NCBI GenBank assembly: GCA_002307375.1 | Contig: NTJI01000001.1 | Span: 186,001-250,000 of the forward strand | Length of the DNA stretch: 64,000 bases | Source: Lysobacteraceae bacterium NML93-0399 | Lineage (GTDB): Bacteria; Pseudomonadota; Gammaproteobacteria; Xanthomonadales; Xanthomonadaceae | Reading direction: 5' to 3' | In this document: positions 43,548-52,845 of the stretch, one piece after another | Layout of the letters: every line of letters begins with the position of its first letter | Numbering within the stretch: position 1 is the stretch's first letter | Notes under the pieces: generated by a model | What the model saw: only the letters and a program-made list of their open reading frames with translations | The model's database searches: none | Told to the model about the DNA's origin: nothing | Made by a program: the position numbers and the translations under genes

Positions 43548-44357
43548 TCAGGCGGCCGCCTCGGCCGTGGGCTTGAGCAGCAGTTCGATCGCACGTCCCA
43601 CCGCGGCAAACGCGAAGGCGCCGGTGATGTGCGTCGCCGCACCCAGCCCACTGCCGCAATCGAGATTGAGCGCCGCATCGGGTCCCAGCTGCGGGCGGAT
43701 GCCGCACACGCTGCCGTCGGCCTGCGGATAGCGCACGTTCTCGAGCGAATAGATCGCCGATACGCCGAAGTAGCGCTTGGGCGACTTGGGAAAGTTGAAC
43801 TCGGCGCGCAGCTTCTTGCGGATCAGCGCCAGCATCGCGTCGTGCTCGGTACGCGACAGGTCGCGCACGCGCACCAGGGTGGGATCGATGCGCCCGCCCG
43901 CCGCCCCGACCGTGATCACCGGCAGCTTGCGGCGGCGACACCAGGCGATCAGCTCGACCTTCGCGCGAAAGCTGTCGCAGGCGTCGATGACCAGGTCGTA
44001 GTCGCGCCCGAGCATGTCATCGAGATTGGACGGCGTGACAAACGCCTGCAGCGGGTGCACGGCGATCGAGGGATGGATCGCGCGGCAGCGCTCGGCCATC
44101 ACCTCGGCCTTGTTGCGACCGTACTGGCCTTCGAGCGCCGGCAATTGGCGGTTGGTGTTGGACACGCAGATGTCGTCGGCGTCGATCAGGGTCAGCGAGC
44201 CGACACCGGTCCGCGCGAGCGCCTCGGCCACCCACGACCCCACCCCGCCCAGTCCGACCACGGCCACGTGGCGGCCGAGCAGGCGCGTCACGCTGCCCTG
44301 ACCGTAAAGGCGTTCGATACCGGAAAAACGTGCGCGGGCAATCTCATCCATATGCAT
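43548..44357 (-). CDS. tcdA: tRNA threonylcarbamoyladenosine dehydratase
   Basis: 269 residues of the ThiF/E1-like family. ATP-binding VVGLGGVGSWVAEALART and DADDICVSNTNRQ, then DYDLVIDACDSFRAK, are diagnostic of TcdA (CsdL/YgdL). It cyclises N6-threonylcarbamoyladenosine in ANN-decoding tRNAs using ATP. Two in-frame ATGs (44357 and 44351) exist; a TAGACT box lies 6 bases before the second, which therefore might be a leaderless start. The C-terminal AFAAVGRAIELLLKP helix is usual. Confidence 0.92.
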   Translation of the reverse strand: MHMDEIARARFSGIERLYGQGSVTRLLGRHVAVVGLGGVGSWVAEALARTGVGSLTLIDADDICVSNTNRQLPALEGQYGRNKAEVMAERCRAIHPSIAVHPLQAFVTPSNLDDMLGRDYDLVIDACDSFRAKVELIAWCRRRKLPVITVGAAGGRIDPTLVRVRDLSRTEHDAMLALIRKKLRAEFNFPKSPKRYFGVSAIYSLENVRYPQADGSVCGIRPQLGPDAALNLDCGSGLGAATHITGAFAFAAVGRAIELLLKPTAEAAA

Positions 44358-44392
44358 AGTCTAAGGGCGCGTTGCGCCGCGGGGTCTGCGCA

Positions 44393-44411
44393 CCTCGCAT
44401 GCCATGCGAGG
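44393..44411. promoter_or_regulatory. 19-bp palindrome in a divergent promoter region
   Basis: CCTCGCATG, one base, CATGCGAGG. The arms are perfect 9-mers. It lies between the divergent tcdA and glycine-zipper lipoprotein genes, a plausible repressor site. No regulator gene is adjacent. Confidence 0.35.
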
Positions 44412-44571
44412 CCTGCGCCTGAACGCGTCCTGCATTCCCGACTGCACCCGGCCTGATGAAACAGGCGGGTTGCTACGCCATTCACATCGTCGCGCCTAGC
44501 GTGAGCCCGTCGGGCACATCCGCCCGCGCACACCCTGAGCACCGCTTCGAAAGCTTCTGGAGGATCGCCTC

Positions 44572-45054
44572 ATGAAAACTGGTCTGATCGGCGCCACCGT
44601 CCTTGCCGCGTCCGTTGCGCTGGCCGGCTGCGCGACCTCGCCCGGCTACTCGTCCGGCTACGGCAACAGTGGTTATGGCAACAGCGGTTATGGCCGCCCC
44701 GCCAATTGCTACGACTGCGGTACCGTCATGCGCATCGAAACGGTGCGCGGCAACAACAACCCGAATGTCGCCGGCCCGCTGATCGGCGGTGTCGTGGGTG
44801 CGGTCGCGGCCAAGGAACTCGCGCGGCGCAACACCGACAGCGAGGGCCGTCGCAATGTCGCCATCGGCGCCGGTGCGGTCGGCGGTGCACTGGCCGGCAA
44901 TGCAATCCAGAACCGCACCGAAGGCGGCACCTACTACAACGTCCATGTGCGCATGAACGACGGACGGACCACCGTGCTGTCGCAGAGTGACATCGGTGGT
45001 CTGCGCGAAGGCTCGAACGTCCGTGTGCAGAACGGACAGGCCTACGCTTACTGA
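44572..45054 (+). CDS. Glycine-zipper lipoprotein (SlyB/OsmB-like)
   Basis: 160 residues. Lipobox VALAGC with Cys at about residue 20. Next come a short repeat of SGYGN units, a conserved CYDCGTVMRIETV, a glycine-zipper hairpin (GPLIGGVVGAVAAKELARR, then AIGAGAVGGALAGNAIQ), and a C-terminal domain (YYNVHVRMNDGRTTVLSQ). It should be anchored in the outer membrane through Lol. An SD-like ggagg precedes the ATG. A strong terminator follows 18 bases after the stop. Confidence 0.88.
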   Translation: MKTGLIGATVLAASVALAGCATSPGYSSGYGNSGYGNSGYGRPANCYDCGTVMRIETVRGNNNPNVAGPLIGGVVGAVAAKELARRNTDSEGRRNVAIGAGAVGGALAGNAIQNRTEGGTYYNVHVRMNDGRTTVLSQSDIGGLREGSNVRVQNGQAYAY

Positions 45055-45071
45055 GTGAGCTTCACGCGAAC

Positions 45072-45105
45072 AAGAAAAAACCCGGCGCAGGCCGGGTTTT
45101 TTCTT
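45072..45105 (+). terminator. Bidirectional Rho-independent terminator
   Basis: Stem cccggc/gccggg with loop gcag, an A-run before and ttttttctt after. It serves the glycine-zipper lipoprotein and, in reverse, the convergent cold-shock gene. Confidence 0.9.
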
Positions 45106-45123
45106 GGCTCGGATCCGGTGGGA

Positions 45124-45333
45124 TCAGAGCGGGGTCACGGCATCGGCCTGCAGGCCCTTCTGGCCCTGCACCACCTCGAACGAGACCCGCTGGCCTTCCT
45201 GGAGGGACTTGAAGCCCGTGCCCTGGATGGCGCGGAAATGCACGAACACGTCTTCGCCGCTTTCACGGCTGATGAAGCCGAAGCCCTTTGCATCGTTGAA
45301 CCACTTGACGGAACCTTCTTCGCGGACTCCCAT
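45124..45333 (-). CDS. Cold-shock domain protein
   Basis: 69 residues, a single CSD with RNP1 KGFGFI and RNP2 VFVHF. Related to the second copy at 60389-60598 with about three quarters of positions identical by eye. It binds single-stranded RNA or DNA. About 270 bases before the ATG are gene-free (45334-45606), partly a possible long 5' leader as in known cold-shock mRNAs. The ATG at 45333 gives [12 protein letters not shown]; the longer frame is not needed. Confidence 0.95.
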   Translation of the reverse strand: MGVREEGSVKWFNDAKGFGFISRESGEDVFVHFRAIQGTGFKSLQEGQRVSFEVVQGQKGLQADAVTPL

Positions 45334-45606
45334 GCTGCTCTCTCTCCCTGGAACGATTCGATAGTTGATCGATGGAACGCCTTCGCGGGCGGCTGGTTGC
45401 AAGGAGAACACGGGTGCGACGATGCAGCGGATCGGGCGGGACGAGCCAACACGAATCGACTTCATGCAGGGTCACGGTTCACGGTGACCTTGACAAACAC
45501 AGCGCCTGCAAAGTACCCCGCTGTTTATGAAAATGCAATCAGGGTCGGCCCCAGTTTTCCGCGCCGCTGAAACCGGGTTTGGCGCGCAGGCATGGGGCGG
45601 CGCGAC

Positions 45607-46107
45607 ATGGATCTGAGCGGCCTGTTTTATGTACTTGCCGGACTCCTGGTGGTCGTGGGTCTGTGCGGTGTCGTGTTGCCGGCGCTGCCTGGCCTGCCGC
45701 TGGTGTTCGGCGGCATGTTGCTGGCGGCCTGGGCGAATGGATTCGAACGCGTCGGCGCATGGTCGCTGATCACGCTGGGCATCCTGACGGCGGTGTCGTT
45801 CGTGGTGGACTTCTGGGCCACGGCGATCGGCGCCAAGCGGGTCGGTGCCAGCCGCCTGGCGCTGATCGGTACGGTGATCGGCACATTCGTCGGCCTGTTC
45901 TTCGGCTTGCCGGGTCTGTTTGCCGGCCCGTTCGTCGGCGCGGTGATCGGAGAACTCGTCGCGCGACGTGACCTGCGACCACGCGGCCTGGGCCAGGCGA
46001 CGCGCGTAGGCATGGGCACCTGGATCGGCATCGCCCTGGGTGTGGCTCTCAAACTCGCCCTCGCGGTACTGATGTTGGCGGTCTTCGCCTTCGCATGGTG
46101 GTGGTGA
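45607..46107 (+). CDS. DUF456 family membrane protein
   Basis: 166 residues with four to five hydrophobic segments. The conserved LVVVGLCGVVLPALPGLPLVF at the start (about residues 12-32, given here as VVGLCGVVLPALPG) and GLPGLFAGPFVGAVIGELVA are typical of DUF456. The function is unknown. A start at 45592 is possible. It precedes the MscS gene on the same strand by 43 bp. Confidence 0.85.
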   Translation: MDLSGLFYVLAGLLVVVGLCGVVLPALPGLPLVFGGMLLAAWANGFERVGAWSLITLGILTAVSFVVDFWATAIGAKRVGASRLALIGTVIGTFVGLFFGLPGLFAGPFVGAVIGELVARRDLRPRGLGQATRVGMGTWIGIALGVALKLALAVLMLAVFAFAWWW

Positions 46108-46150
46108 CGTGCACTATGGTGCGCCGTCGCCCGCCCATTCCCGCCCCTGC

Positions 46151-47344
46151 ATGACCCGATTCCCGATCGCAAAAATGTTTGCCGCGCTGTGTCTGCTCGG
46201 CGTCCTGTCGTCGGCGGTCGCGACCGCGCCGCCTGCCCCGCCCGCTCCGGATGTGCAGACCGCGGCCTCCGAGCCGACCCCATCGGAAGCGCAGGTGTCA
46301 CCTGCCCCCGAGGCAGACGAGGTGGATGACGCGCCGCGCATCGAGGAAGTCGACGTGCGCGGTCGTTTCGACGCGGTGTTCGACGAGGCCCAGGTCCGCA
46401 TCCTGCGCCTGCTCGCCAACCTGCCGCTGCTGATCGCCGCGGCCCTGATCGTGGTCGTCGCGGTATGGGGCGGCGGCTTCGTGTCGCGCCGGCTGCACTG
46501 GCTGCGCCTGAGGACGCGCAACCCCTATCTCGACGGTCTGATCCGGCGCGCGGTGCAGGCCGTGATCGTGGTGATCGGTGTCCTGGTCGCGCTCGACCTG
46601 CTCAATGCGACTGCGCTCGTCGGGGCGATGCTCGGCTCGGCCGGGGTATTGGGCCTTGCGCTGGGTTTCGCGTTCAAGGACATCGCCGAGAACTACATCG
46701 CCGGTGTGCTGCTGAGCCTGCGCAGACCGTTCGAGCCGGGCGATTCGGTGCGCATCGACAGTTATGAAGGCAAGGTGGCCGCGCTCAGCGCACGGGCCAT
46801 GGTGCTGGTGACGGCGGAGGGCAACGAACTGCGTCTGCCGAACGCGCTGGTATTCAAGGCGGTCATCCTCAACTTCTCGAGCAATCCGCGCCGGCGGTTC
46901 GAGTTCACCATCGAGATCGACGCCAGCCAGTCGATCCGTGCCGCGCAGACCGAAGGGCTGGCGCAGATTGCCGGTATCGAAGACGTGCTCGACGACCCGG
47001 CGCCATCGTGGGCGGTCGTCGACTACACCTCGGCCGGCGTCATGCTCCGGTTCTTCGGCTGGGTCGACCAGCGCAAGAGCGACCTGGGCAAGACGCGCAG
47101 CGAGGCGATCCGCCTGGTCAAGGCCGGCTTCTGGCGCGCCGGCATCCAGAGTCCGCGCGCCACGACACACGTCGTGATCGGACGCGAAACGCCCGCGGCC
47201 CGGCAGACCTCACCGGACCAACACGAGCCCGCCACCAGCATGGGCGCCGACACGTCGGTCAACCGCGACATCGATCGCCAGGTTGCGCAGGTGCGTGACA
47301 CCGACGACCGCAACCTCCTCACTCCCAGGGATGTGACTGCATGA
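46151..47344 (+). CDS. MscS-family mechanosensitive channel
   Basis: 397 residues. A signal-like segment, a ~60-residue Pro/Glu-rich linker (PPAPPAPDVQ...DEVDD), then three membrane helices and a beta domain. The pore helix reads GSAGVLGLALGFAFKDIAENYIAG, given here as GVLGLALGFAFKDIAENYIA, and the downstream RRPFEPGDSVRIDSYEGKV is the MscS signature. It releases solutes on osmotic downshock at the inner membrane. The C-terminal 40 residues are hydrophilic and low in complexity. The stop overlaps the pldA start (ATGA). Confidence 0.93.
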   Translation: MTRFPIAKMFAALCLLGVLSSAVATAPPAPPAPDVQTAASEPTPSEAQVSPAPEADEVDDAPRIEEVDVRGRFDAVFDEAQVRILRLLANLPLLIAAALIVVVAVWGGGFVSRRLHWLRLRTRNPYLDGLIRRAVQAVIVVIGVLVALDLLNATALVGAMLGSAGVLGLALGFAFKDIAENYIAGVLLSLRRPFEPGDSVRIDSYEGKVAALSARAMVLVTAEGNELRLPNALVFKAVILNFSSNPRRRFEFTIEIDASQSIRAAQTEGLAQIAGIEDVLDDPAPSWAVVDYTSAGVMLRFFGWVDQRKSDLGKTRSEAIRLVKAGFWRAGIQSPRATTHVVIGRETPAARQTSPDQHEPATSMGADTSVNRDIDRQVAQVRDTDDRNLLTPRDVTA

Positions 47345-48492
47345 AGCCCACTGTTCTGCTGCCCGTCGCGCTGAGCGTCGCGATGCCTTTCGCCCATGCG
47401 CAGACCGAACCGCTTCCCGGCACGGCCCCCAACGCACCGGCCAGCCTGGAGGCCTGCGCGGCATTGGAACAGGACGCCCAGCGCCTGGCCTGCTTCGACA
47501 CCATGACCGGTCGAATTGCGCGCCCCACGCAGCAGGCGGATCTGGCCGCGGACGTGGCCCGCGAGCTGCAGGCCAATCCGGCCGCCCGCGCCGACGTGAT
47601 GGCCGACCCGCGCGCGAGCAATCTCTATCGACACGATGCCGGCGCCCTGCTTGCCGACACCGTCGCCAACGCCGGCCAGGGTTCGCTGCTCGACAGCCGA
47701 TGGGAACTGGCCAAGGACTCCAAGCTCGGCATCTTCAATCTGCGCGCCTACAAGCCTGTCTATCTGCTCCCGGTGTTCTGGTCGTCGGACGTCAACAACA
47801 TGCCGTCCTCGCCCAATCCCGACAGCACGGTCACCACGCCGCAATCGCTCGACAGTCTGGAAACCAAGTTCCAGCTGAGCTTCAAGACCAAGGCGGTGGA
47901 GAACCTGTTCGGCAGCAACGGCGATATCTGGATGGGCTATACCCAGAGTTCGCGCTGGCAGACCTACAACGGCGACAACTCGCGCCCGTTCCGCGAAACG
48001 AACTACGAGCCCGAATTGCTGGCGGTGTTCCGCACCGGCTACGGGCTGCCCGGCGGCTGGCGGGGCCGCATGCTGGGCGTGGGTATCAACCACCAGTCCA
48101 ATGGCCGGGGCGATCCGCTGTCGCGCAGCTGGAACCGGGTGATGTTCAACGTCGGTTTCGACCGCGACGACTGGGCGCTGATGGTCCGCCCCTGGGTGCG
48201 CCTGTCGGACGGCAGCGAAGACGACAATCCGGACATCGAGGACTACATCGGCCGCGGCGACATGACGCTGACGCACGTGCGCGGCGGTCACCAGTACTCG
48301 CTGATGGCGCGCCACACCCTGCGTGGCGGCGATCGCTCGCGTGGCGCTCTGCAGTTCGACTGGGGCTTTCCAATCCATAAGAATTTCCGCGGTCACCTGG
48401 AGGTGTTCCACGGCTACGGCGAGAGCCTGATCGACTACAACCACAAGGCCACCTACGTCGGCCTGGGCATCTCGCTGCTCGAGTGGTTCTGA
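47341..48492 (+). CDS. pldA: Outer-membrane phospholipase A
   Basis: 383 residues, longer than the E. coli protein because of a ~110-residue N-terminal extension after the signal peptide (VALSVAMPFAHA). The beta-barrel part contains the active-site motif GINHQSNGRGDPLSRSWNRV with His, Ser and Asn of the catalytic triad. It ends in LEWF, a C-terminal aromatic as in barrel proteins. It hydrolyses phospholipids mislocalised to the outer leaflet. It is coupled to the MscS gene (ATGA) and ends at a strong terminator. Confidence 0.94.
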   Translation: MKPTVLLPVALSVAMPFAHAQTEPLPGTAPNAPASLEACAALEQDAQRLACFDTMTGRIARPTQQADLAADVARELQANPAARADVMADPRASNLYRHDAGALLADTVANAGQGSLLDSRWELAKDSKLGIFNLRAYKPVYLLPVFWSSDVNNMPSSPNPDSTVTTPQSLDSLETKFQLSFKTKAVENLFGSNGDIWMGYTQSSRWQTYNGDNSRPFRETNYEPELLAVFRTGYGLPGGWRGRMLGVGINHQSNGRGDPLSRSWNRVMFNVGFDRDDWALMVRPWVRLSDGSEDDNPDIEDYIGRGDMTLTHVRGGHQYSLMARHTLRGGDRSRGALQFDWGFPIHKNFRGHLEVFHGYGESLIDYNHKATYVGLGISLLEWF

Positions 48493-48511
48493 GCCGCAAG
48501 CCGCGCAACGA

Positions 48512-48541
48512 AAAACGGCGCCCCGATGGGCGCCGTTTTCT
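48512..48541. terminator. Bidirectional terminator between pldA and fumarase
   Basis: 12-bp stem aaaacggcgccc / gggcgccgtttt, loop cgat, followed by ctttg. It can act for both convergent genes. Confidence 0.85.
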
Positions 48542-48558
48542 TTGAGTGCCAGGAGACC

Positions 48559-50118
48559 TCAGGCGATCTCGACCACCGGAATGCCGCCGATCTTCGCTTT
48601 CCACTTGCGCGGGCCGGTCTCGTGCACGGATTCGCCGGTCGAATCGACCGCGACGGTGACGGGCATGTCCTGCACCTCGAATTCGTAGATCGCCTCCATG
48701 CCCAGATCCTCGAACGCGAGCACGCGCGCGGCCTTGATGGCCTTCGACACCAGATACGCCGAGCCACCGACCGCCATCAGGTAGACCGACTTGTGCTGGC
48801 GGATGGCCTCGATCGCGGTCGGGCCGCGCTCGGCCTTGCCGACCATGCCCAGCAGGCCGGTCTGTTCGAGCACCTGGCCGGTGAACTTGTCCATGCGCGT
48901 GGCCGTCGTCGGACCGGCCGGGCCCACCACTTCGCCCTGCACCGGATCGACCGGGCCGACGTAGTAAATGAAGCGGCCCTTGAGATCGACCGGCAGCGTC
49001 TCGCCCTTGTTGAGCATGTCGACGATGCGCTTGTGCGCGGCGTCGCGGCCAGTCAGCAGCTTGCCGTTGAGCAGCAGCACTTCGCCCGGCTTGAAGGTCG
49101 TGACCTCTTCGGGCGTGATCGTGTCGAGATCGACGCGGCGCGCGCCGGTCGGGTTGTAGGTCAGCTCCGGCCAGTCGGCCAGCGACGGCGGGTCGAGCAT
49201 CACCGGGCCACTGCCGTCGAGGGTGAAATGCGCGTGGCGCGTGGCGGCGCAGTTGGGAATCATCGCCACCGGCAGGTTGGCCGCGTGGGTCGGGAAATCC
49301 TTGACCTTGATGTCGAGCACCGTGGTCAGGCCGCCCAGACCCTGCGCGCCGATACCCAGCGCGTTGACCTTGTCGTAAAGCTCGAGGCGCAACTCCTCGG
49401 CGCGGTTGGATGCGCCGCGGGCCTTGAGATCGACGATGTCGATCGGCTCCATCAGCGATTCCTTGGCCAGCAGCATCGCCTTCTCGGCGGTGCCGCCGAT
49501 GCCGATGCCGAGCATGCCCGGCGGGCACCAGCCGGCGCCCATTGTCGGGACGGTCTTGAGCACCCAGTCGACGATCGAATCGGACGGATTGAGCATCGCG
49601 AACTTGGACTTGGCTTCCGAGCCGCCGCCCTTGGCCGCGACGATCACGTCGACCGTGTTGCCCGGCACGATCTTGACGTTGACCACGCCCGGTGTGTTGT
49701 CCTTGGTGTTCTGGCGCTTGCCGGCGGGATCTGCCAGCACGCTGGCGCGCAGCTTGTTGTCGGGATGGTTGTAGGCGCGGCGCACGCCCTCGTTGACCAT
49801 GTCCTCGACCGACATCGTCGCGTCGTCCCAGCGCACCGACATGCCCACTTCCAGAAACACCGTGACGATGCCGGTGTCCTGGCAGATCGGCCGGTGGCCC
49901 TCGGCGCACATGCGCGAGTTGATCAGGATCTGCGCGATCGCATCCTTCGCGGCCGGCGATTCCTCACGCTCGTAGGCGGCGGTGAGGTTCTTGATGTAGT
50001 CGACCGGGTGGTAGTAGCTGATGTACTGCAGGGCGTCGGCAACGGACTGGATCAGGTCGTCCTGGCGGATCGATACCGGTGTCGCGGACATCTGGGAAGC
50101 GGAATGGCTGGCGGTCAC
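48559..50118 (-). CDS. Fumarate hydratase class I
   Basis: 519 residues, one-chain class I fumarase with fused alpha and beta parts. Iron-sulfur ligand regions are ICQDTGIVTV, GAGWCPPGMLGIGIGG and PNCAATRHAHF, one cysteine in each. It interconverts fumarate and malate through an oxygen-sensitive [4Fe-4S] cluster. YgfZ and the SDH complex, also in this window, are functional partners. The ATG at 50118 is used; MSATPVS at 50091 is an alternative. Confidence 0.96.
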   Translation of the reverse strand: MTASHSASQMSATPVSIRQDDLIQSVADALQYISYYHPVDYIKNLTAAYEREESPAAKDAIAQILINSRMCAEGHRPICQDTGIVTVFLEVGMSVRWDDATMSVEDMVNEGVRRAYNHPDNKLRASVLADPAGKRQNTKDNTPGVVNVKIVPGNTVDVIVAAKGGGSEAKSKFAMLNPSDSIVDWVLKTVPTMGAGWCPPGMLGIGIGGTAEKAMLLAKESLMEPIDIVDLKARGASNRAEELRLELYDKVNALGIGAQGLGGLTTVLDIKVKDFPTHAANLPVAMIPNCAATRHAHFTLDGSGPVMLDPPSLADWPELTYNPTGARRVDLDTITPEEVTTFKPGEVLLLNGKLLTGRDAAHKRIVDMLNKGETLPVDLKGRFIYYVGPVDPVQGEVVGPAGPTTATRMDKFTGQVLEQTGLLGMVGKAERGPTAIEAIRQHKSVYLMAVGGSAYLVSKAIKAARVLAFEDLGMEAIYEFEVQDMPVTVAVDSTGESVHETGPRKWKAKIGGIPVVEIA

Positions 50119-50225
50119 GGCTGGCTCGCGGGCGTGCGGAAAACTTCACCATTCTAGGCCATGCACCGGGCATCGCCCGCCGGTCCGGCACGCCGGAGCG
50201 TTGCGCGCGGGCGCACAATGCAGGC

Positions 50226-50870
50226 ATGGAAACCCTGGTTCTGGTGCTCGATCTGGTCGGCACCTTCGTCTTCGCGCTCAGCGGCGCGATGCTCGGCGTG
50301 CGGCGTCGCCTGGATCTGTTCGGCGTGCTGGTGCTGGCCTTCGCCGCGGCGACCGCCGGCGGCATGACCCGAGATGTGCTCATCGGGGCGACGCCGGTCG
50401 CCGCGATCAGCGACTGGCGCTATCCGGCCGTCACACTCGCGGCCGGCGTCATCAGCTTCGTCTGGGCGCCGCTGATCGAGCGGCTGCAACAGCCGGTGCG
50501 GATGTTCGATGCGCTGGGGCTGGCGCTGTTCGCGGTGGCCGGCACCCAGAAGGCGCTCGACTTCGGCGTACCGCCACCGATGGCGGCCGGCCTGGGCATG
50601 TTGACCGGCATCGGTGGCGGTATCGCCCGCGACGTGCTGCTGGCGCAGGTGCCGCTGGTGCTGCGGGCCGAACTCTATGCGGTGGCGGCACTGGCCGGTG
50701 CGGCCGTCGTCGCGCTCGGCCATTGGCTGCAGTGGCCGCCGGCCCCCTGCGCGATCGCGGGCGCCGGGCTGTGTTTCGGTCTGCGGATGATGGCGCTGCG
50801 GTTCGGCTGGCACCTGCCGGTGGCCCTGCAATCGGGCGGCGACGGCGAACCACCGGATTCGATGCGATGA
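50226..50870 (+). CDS. TRIC-type (UPF0126/YadS) membrane protein
   Basis: 214 residues, seven hydrophobic segments arranged as two triplets plus one. Each repeat carries the hallmark GGMTRDVLIG and GGGIARDVLLAQ. These motifs define the trimeric intracellular cation channel family; bacterial members are also suspected glycine or cation transporters. The ATG at 50226 gives METLVLVLD. The stop overlaps the start of the ABC transporter gene (ATGA). Confidence 0.92.
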   Translation: METLVLVLDLVGTFVFALSGAMLGVRRRLDLFGVLVLAFAAATAGGMTRDVLIGATPVAAISDWRYPAVTLAAGVISFVWAPLIERLQQPVRMFDALGLALFAVAGTQKALDFGVPPPMAAGLGMLTGIGGGIARDVLLAQVPLVLRAELYAVAALAGAAVVALGHWLQWPPAPCAIAGAGLCFGLRMMALRFGWHLPVALQSGGDGEPPDSMR

Positions 50871-52738
50871 GTCCGGCGTCAATCGGCGCGTCCCCAGGCG
50901 CCCGCCAGCCGAGCCTGCGCGAACGCTTCGACGCGATGCGCAATATCCCGCCGTTCCTGCGGATGATCTGGACGGTCAGCCCGCTGCTGACCTGCATCAG
51001 CGTCGGCCTGCGCATCGTGCGTGCCCTGCTGCCGGTGGCGATGCTCTTTGTGGGTAAGCTGATCATCGACGAGGTCGTGCGGCTGGTCGGCGCCGGCGCG
51101 ATCGGCGACGGTTTTGCGGGCGCCTGGCAGGCGGGCACCCTCGACCATCTGCTGGTGCTGCTGGCGGCGGAATTCGCGCTCGCCATCGCCTCGGATCTGA
51201 TCGGGCGCCTGACCACCTACTCCGACGGTCTGCTGTCGGAACTGTTCTCCAACGCCACCAGCGTGCGGCTGATGGAACACGCGGCGGTACTGGACCTGGA
51301 GGATTTCGAGGATCCCGATCTGCAGGACCGTCTCGACCGCGCGCGACGCCAGACCATCGGCCGTTCGAACCTGATGGCGCAACTGTTCGGGCAGATGCAG
51401 GACACGATCACCGTCGCCAGTCTTGCGGTGGGCCTGATCGTCTACGCGCCATGGCTGATCGCGCTGCTGGCGCTGGCACTGGTGCCGGCGTTTCTGGGCG
51501 AATCGCACTTCAATGCCCTGCGCTATGCGCTCGATTCGCGCTGGACGCCCGAGCGCCGCCAGCTCGAATACATCCGCATGGCGGGCGCCAGCGTGGAGAC
51601 CGCCAAGGAGGTCAAGATCTTCGGCCTCCACCGGTTCCTGATCGCGCGTTACCGCACGCTGGCCGAACGCTTCTTCATCGCCAATCGCGGTCTCGCCCGC
51701 CGGCGGATGGTCTGGGGCACGCTGTTCGCGGCACTGGGCACGCTGGGCTACTACGCCGCCTACGCCTACATCTGCTGGCGCACGGTGCGCGGCGATTTCA
51801 GCATCGGCGATCTCACGTTTCTGGCCGCGAGTTTCCTGCGCCTGCGCCAGTTGCTCGAAGGGCTGCTGGTCGGCGTGTCGCAGGTCGCAGGCCAGGCGCT
51901 GTATCTCGACGATCTGTTCTCGTTCTTCCGCATCGAACCGGAGATCCGCTCGCCGGCCGATCCGGCACCATTTCCGCGACCGATCACGCGCGGCTTCGTG
52001 TTCGAGAACGTCGGCTTCCGCTATCCCGATTCCACCGCCTGGGCGGTGCGCCATCTCGACTTCGAACTGCGCGCCGGCGAGGTGCTGGCACTGGTCGGCG
52101 AGAACGGCGCCGGCAAGACCACGCTGGTCAAGCTGTTGGCGCGGCTCTACGACCCGGACGAAGGTCGCATCCTGCTCGACGGTCGCGACCTGCGCGACTA
52201 CGACCTCGACGAAGTGCACGCCAACGTCGGCGTGATCTTCCAGGACTTCGTGCGCTACAGCCTCAGCGCCGGCGAGAACATCGGCGTCGGCCAGCCCGAA
52301 GCCATGGACGACGACGCGCGCATCCGCGAGGCGGCCCGCCGCGGCATGGCCGACGCGGTCATCGCAGGGCTTGCCGGCGGTTTTGATCAACCCGTCGGCC
52401 GCCGCTTCAAGTACGGCGTGGACCTGTCGGGCGGCCAGTGGCAGAAGATCGCGATCTCGCGCGCCTATATGCGCGACGCGCAGGTGATGATCCTCGACGA
52501 GCCGACCGCGGCGCTCGATGCCCGCAGCGAGTTCGAGGTGTTCCAGCGCTTCAAGGAACTCTCCGAAGACCGCACCGCCGTGCTGATCTCGCACCGGTTC
52601 TCGAGTGTGCGGATGGCCGACCGCATTCTCGTGCTGGAGCAGGGCCGGATCGAGGCCTCCGGCACGCACGACGCGTTGATGGCGCAGGGCGGGCGCTACG
52701 CCGAACTGTTCGAACTGCAGGCCGCGGGGTACCGCTGA
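50867..52738 (+). CDS. ABC exporter, fused permease and ATPase
   Basis: 623 residues. About six membrane helices in the first 340 residues, then an ATPase domain with Walker A GENGAGKTTLV, Q-loop IFQDFVRYSLS, signature DLSGGQWQKIAISRA, Walker B VMILDEPTAALDA and H-loop LISHRFSSVRMADR. The layout is a half-transporter that works as a dimer, of the lipid/peptide exporter type. The substrate is unknown. It is coupled to the TRIC gene by ATGA overlap. Confidence 0.92.
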   Translation: MSPASIGASPGARQPSLRERFDAMRNIPPFLRMIWTVSPLLTCISVGLRIVRALLPVAMLFVGKLIIDEVVRLVGAGAIGDGFAGAWQAGTLDHLLVLLAAEFALAIASDLIGRLTTYSDGLLSELFSNATSVRLMEHAAVLDLEDFEDPDLQDRLDRARRQTIGRSNLMAQLFGQMQDTITVASLAVGLIVYAPWLIALLALALVPAFLGESHFNALRYALDSRWTPERRQLEYIRMAGASVETAKEVKIFGLHRFLIARYRTLAERFFIANRGLARRRMVWGTLFAALGTLGYYAAYAYICWRTVRGDFSIGDLTFLAASFLRLRQLLEGLLVGVSQVAGQALYLDDLFSFFRIEPEIRSPADPAPFPRPITRGFVFENVGFRYPDSTAWAVRHLDFELRAGEVLALVGENGAGKTTLVKLLARLYDPDEGRILLDGRDLRDYDLDEVHANVGVIFQDFVRYSLSAGENIGVGQPEAMDDDARIREAARRGMADAVIAGLAGGFDQPVGRRFKYGVDLSGGQWQKIAISRAYMRDAQVMILDEPTAALDARSEFEVFQRFKELSEDRTAVLISHRFSSVRMADRILVLEQGRIEASGTHDALMAQGGRYAELFELQAAGYR

Positions 52739-52845
52739 GCGCGACGGCACCGAAGCGTCATGCGGCGCCTCGAGAGTGCCGCTCCACCGTGAGCGGCCGT
52801 TGACGCATGACTGCGTAGGCTGGCGGCATCCACGGGAGCCGTTCG

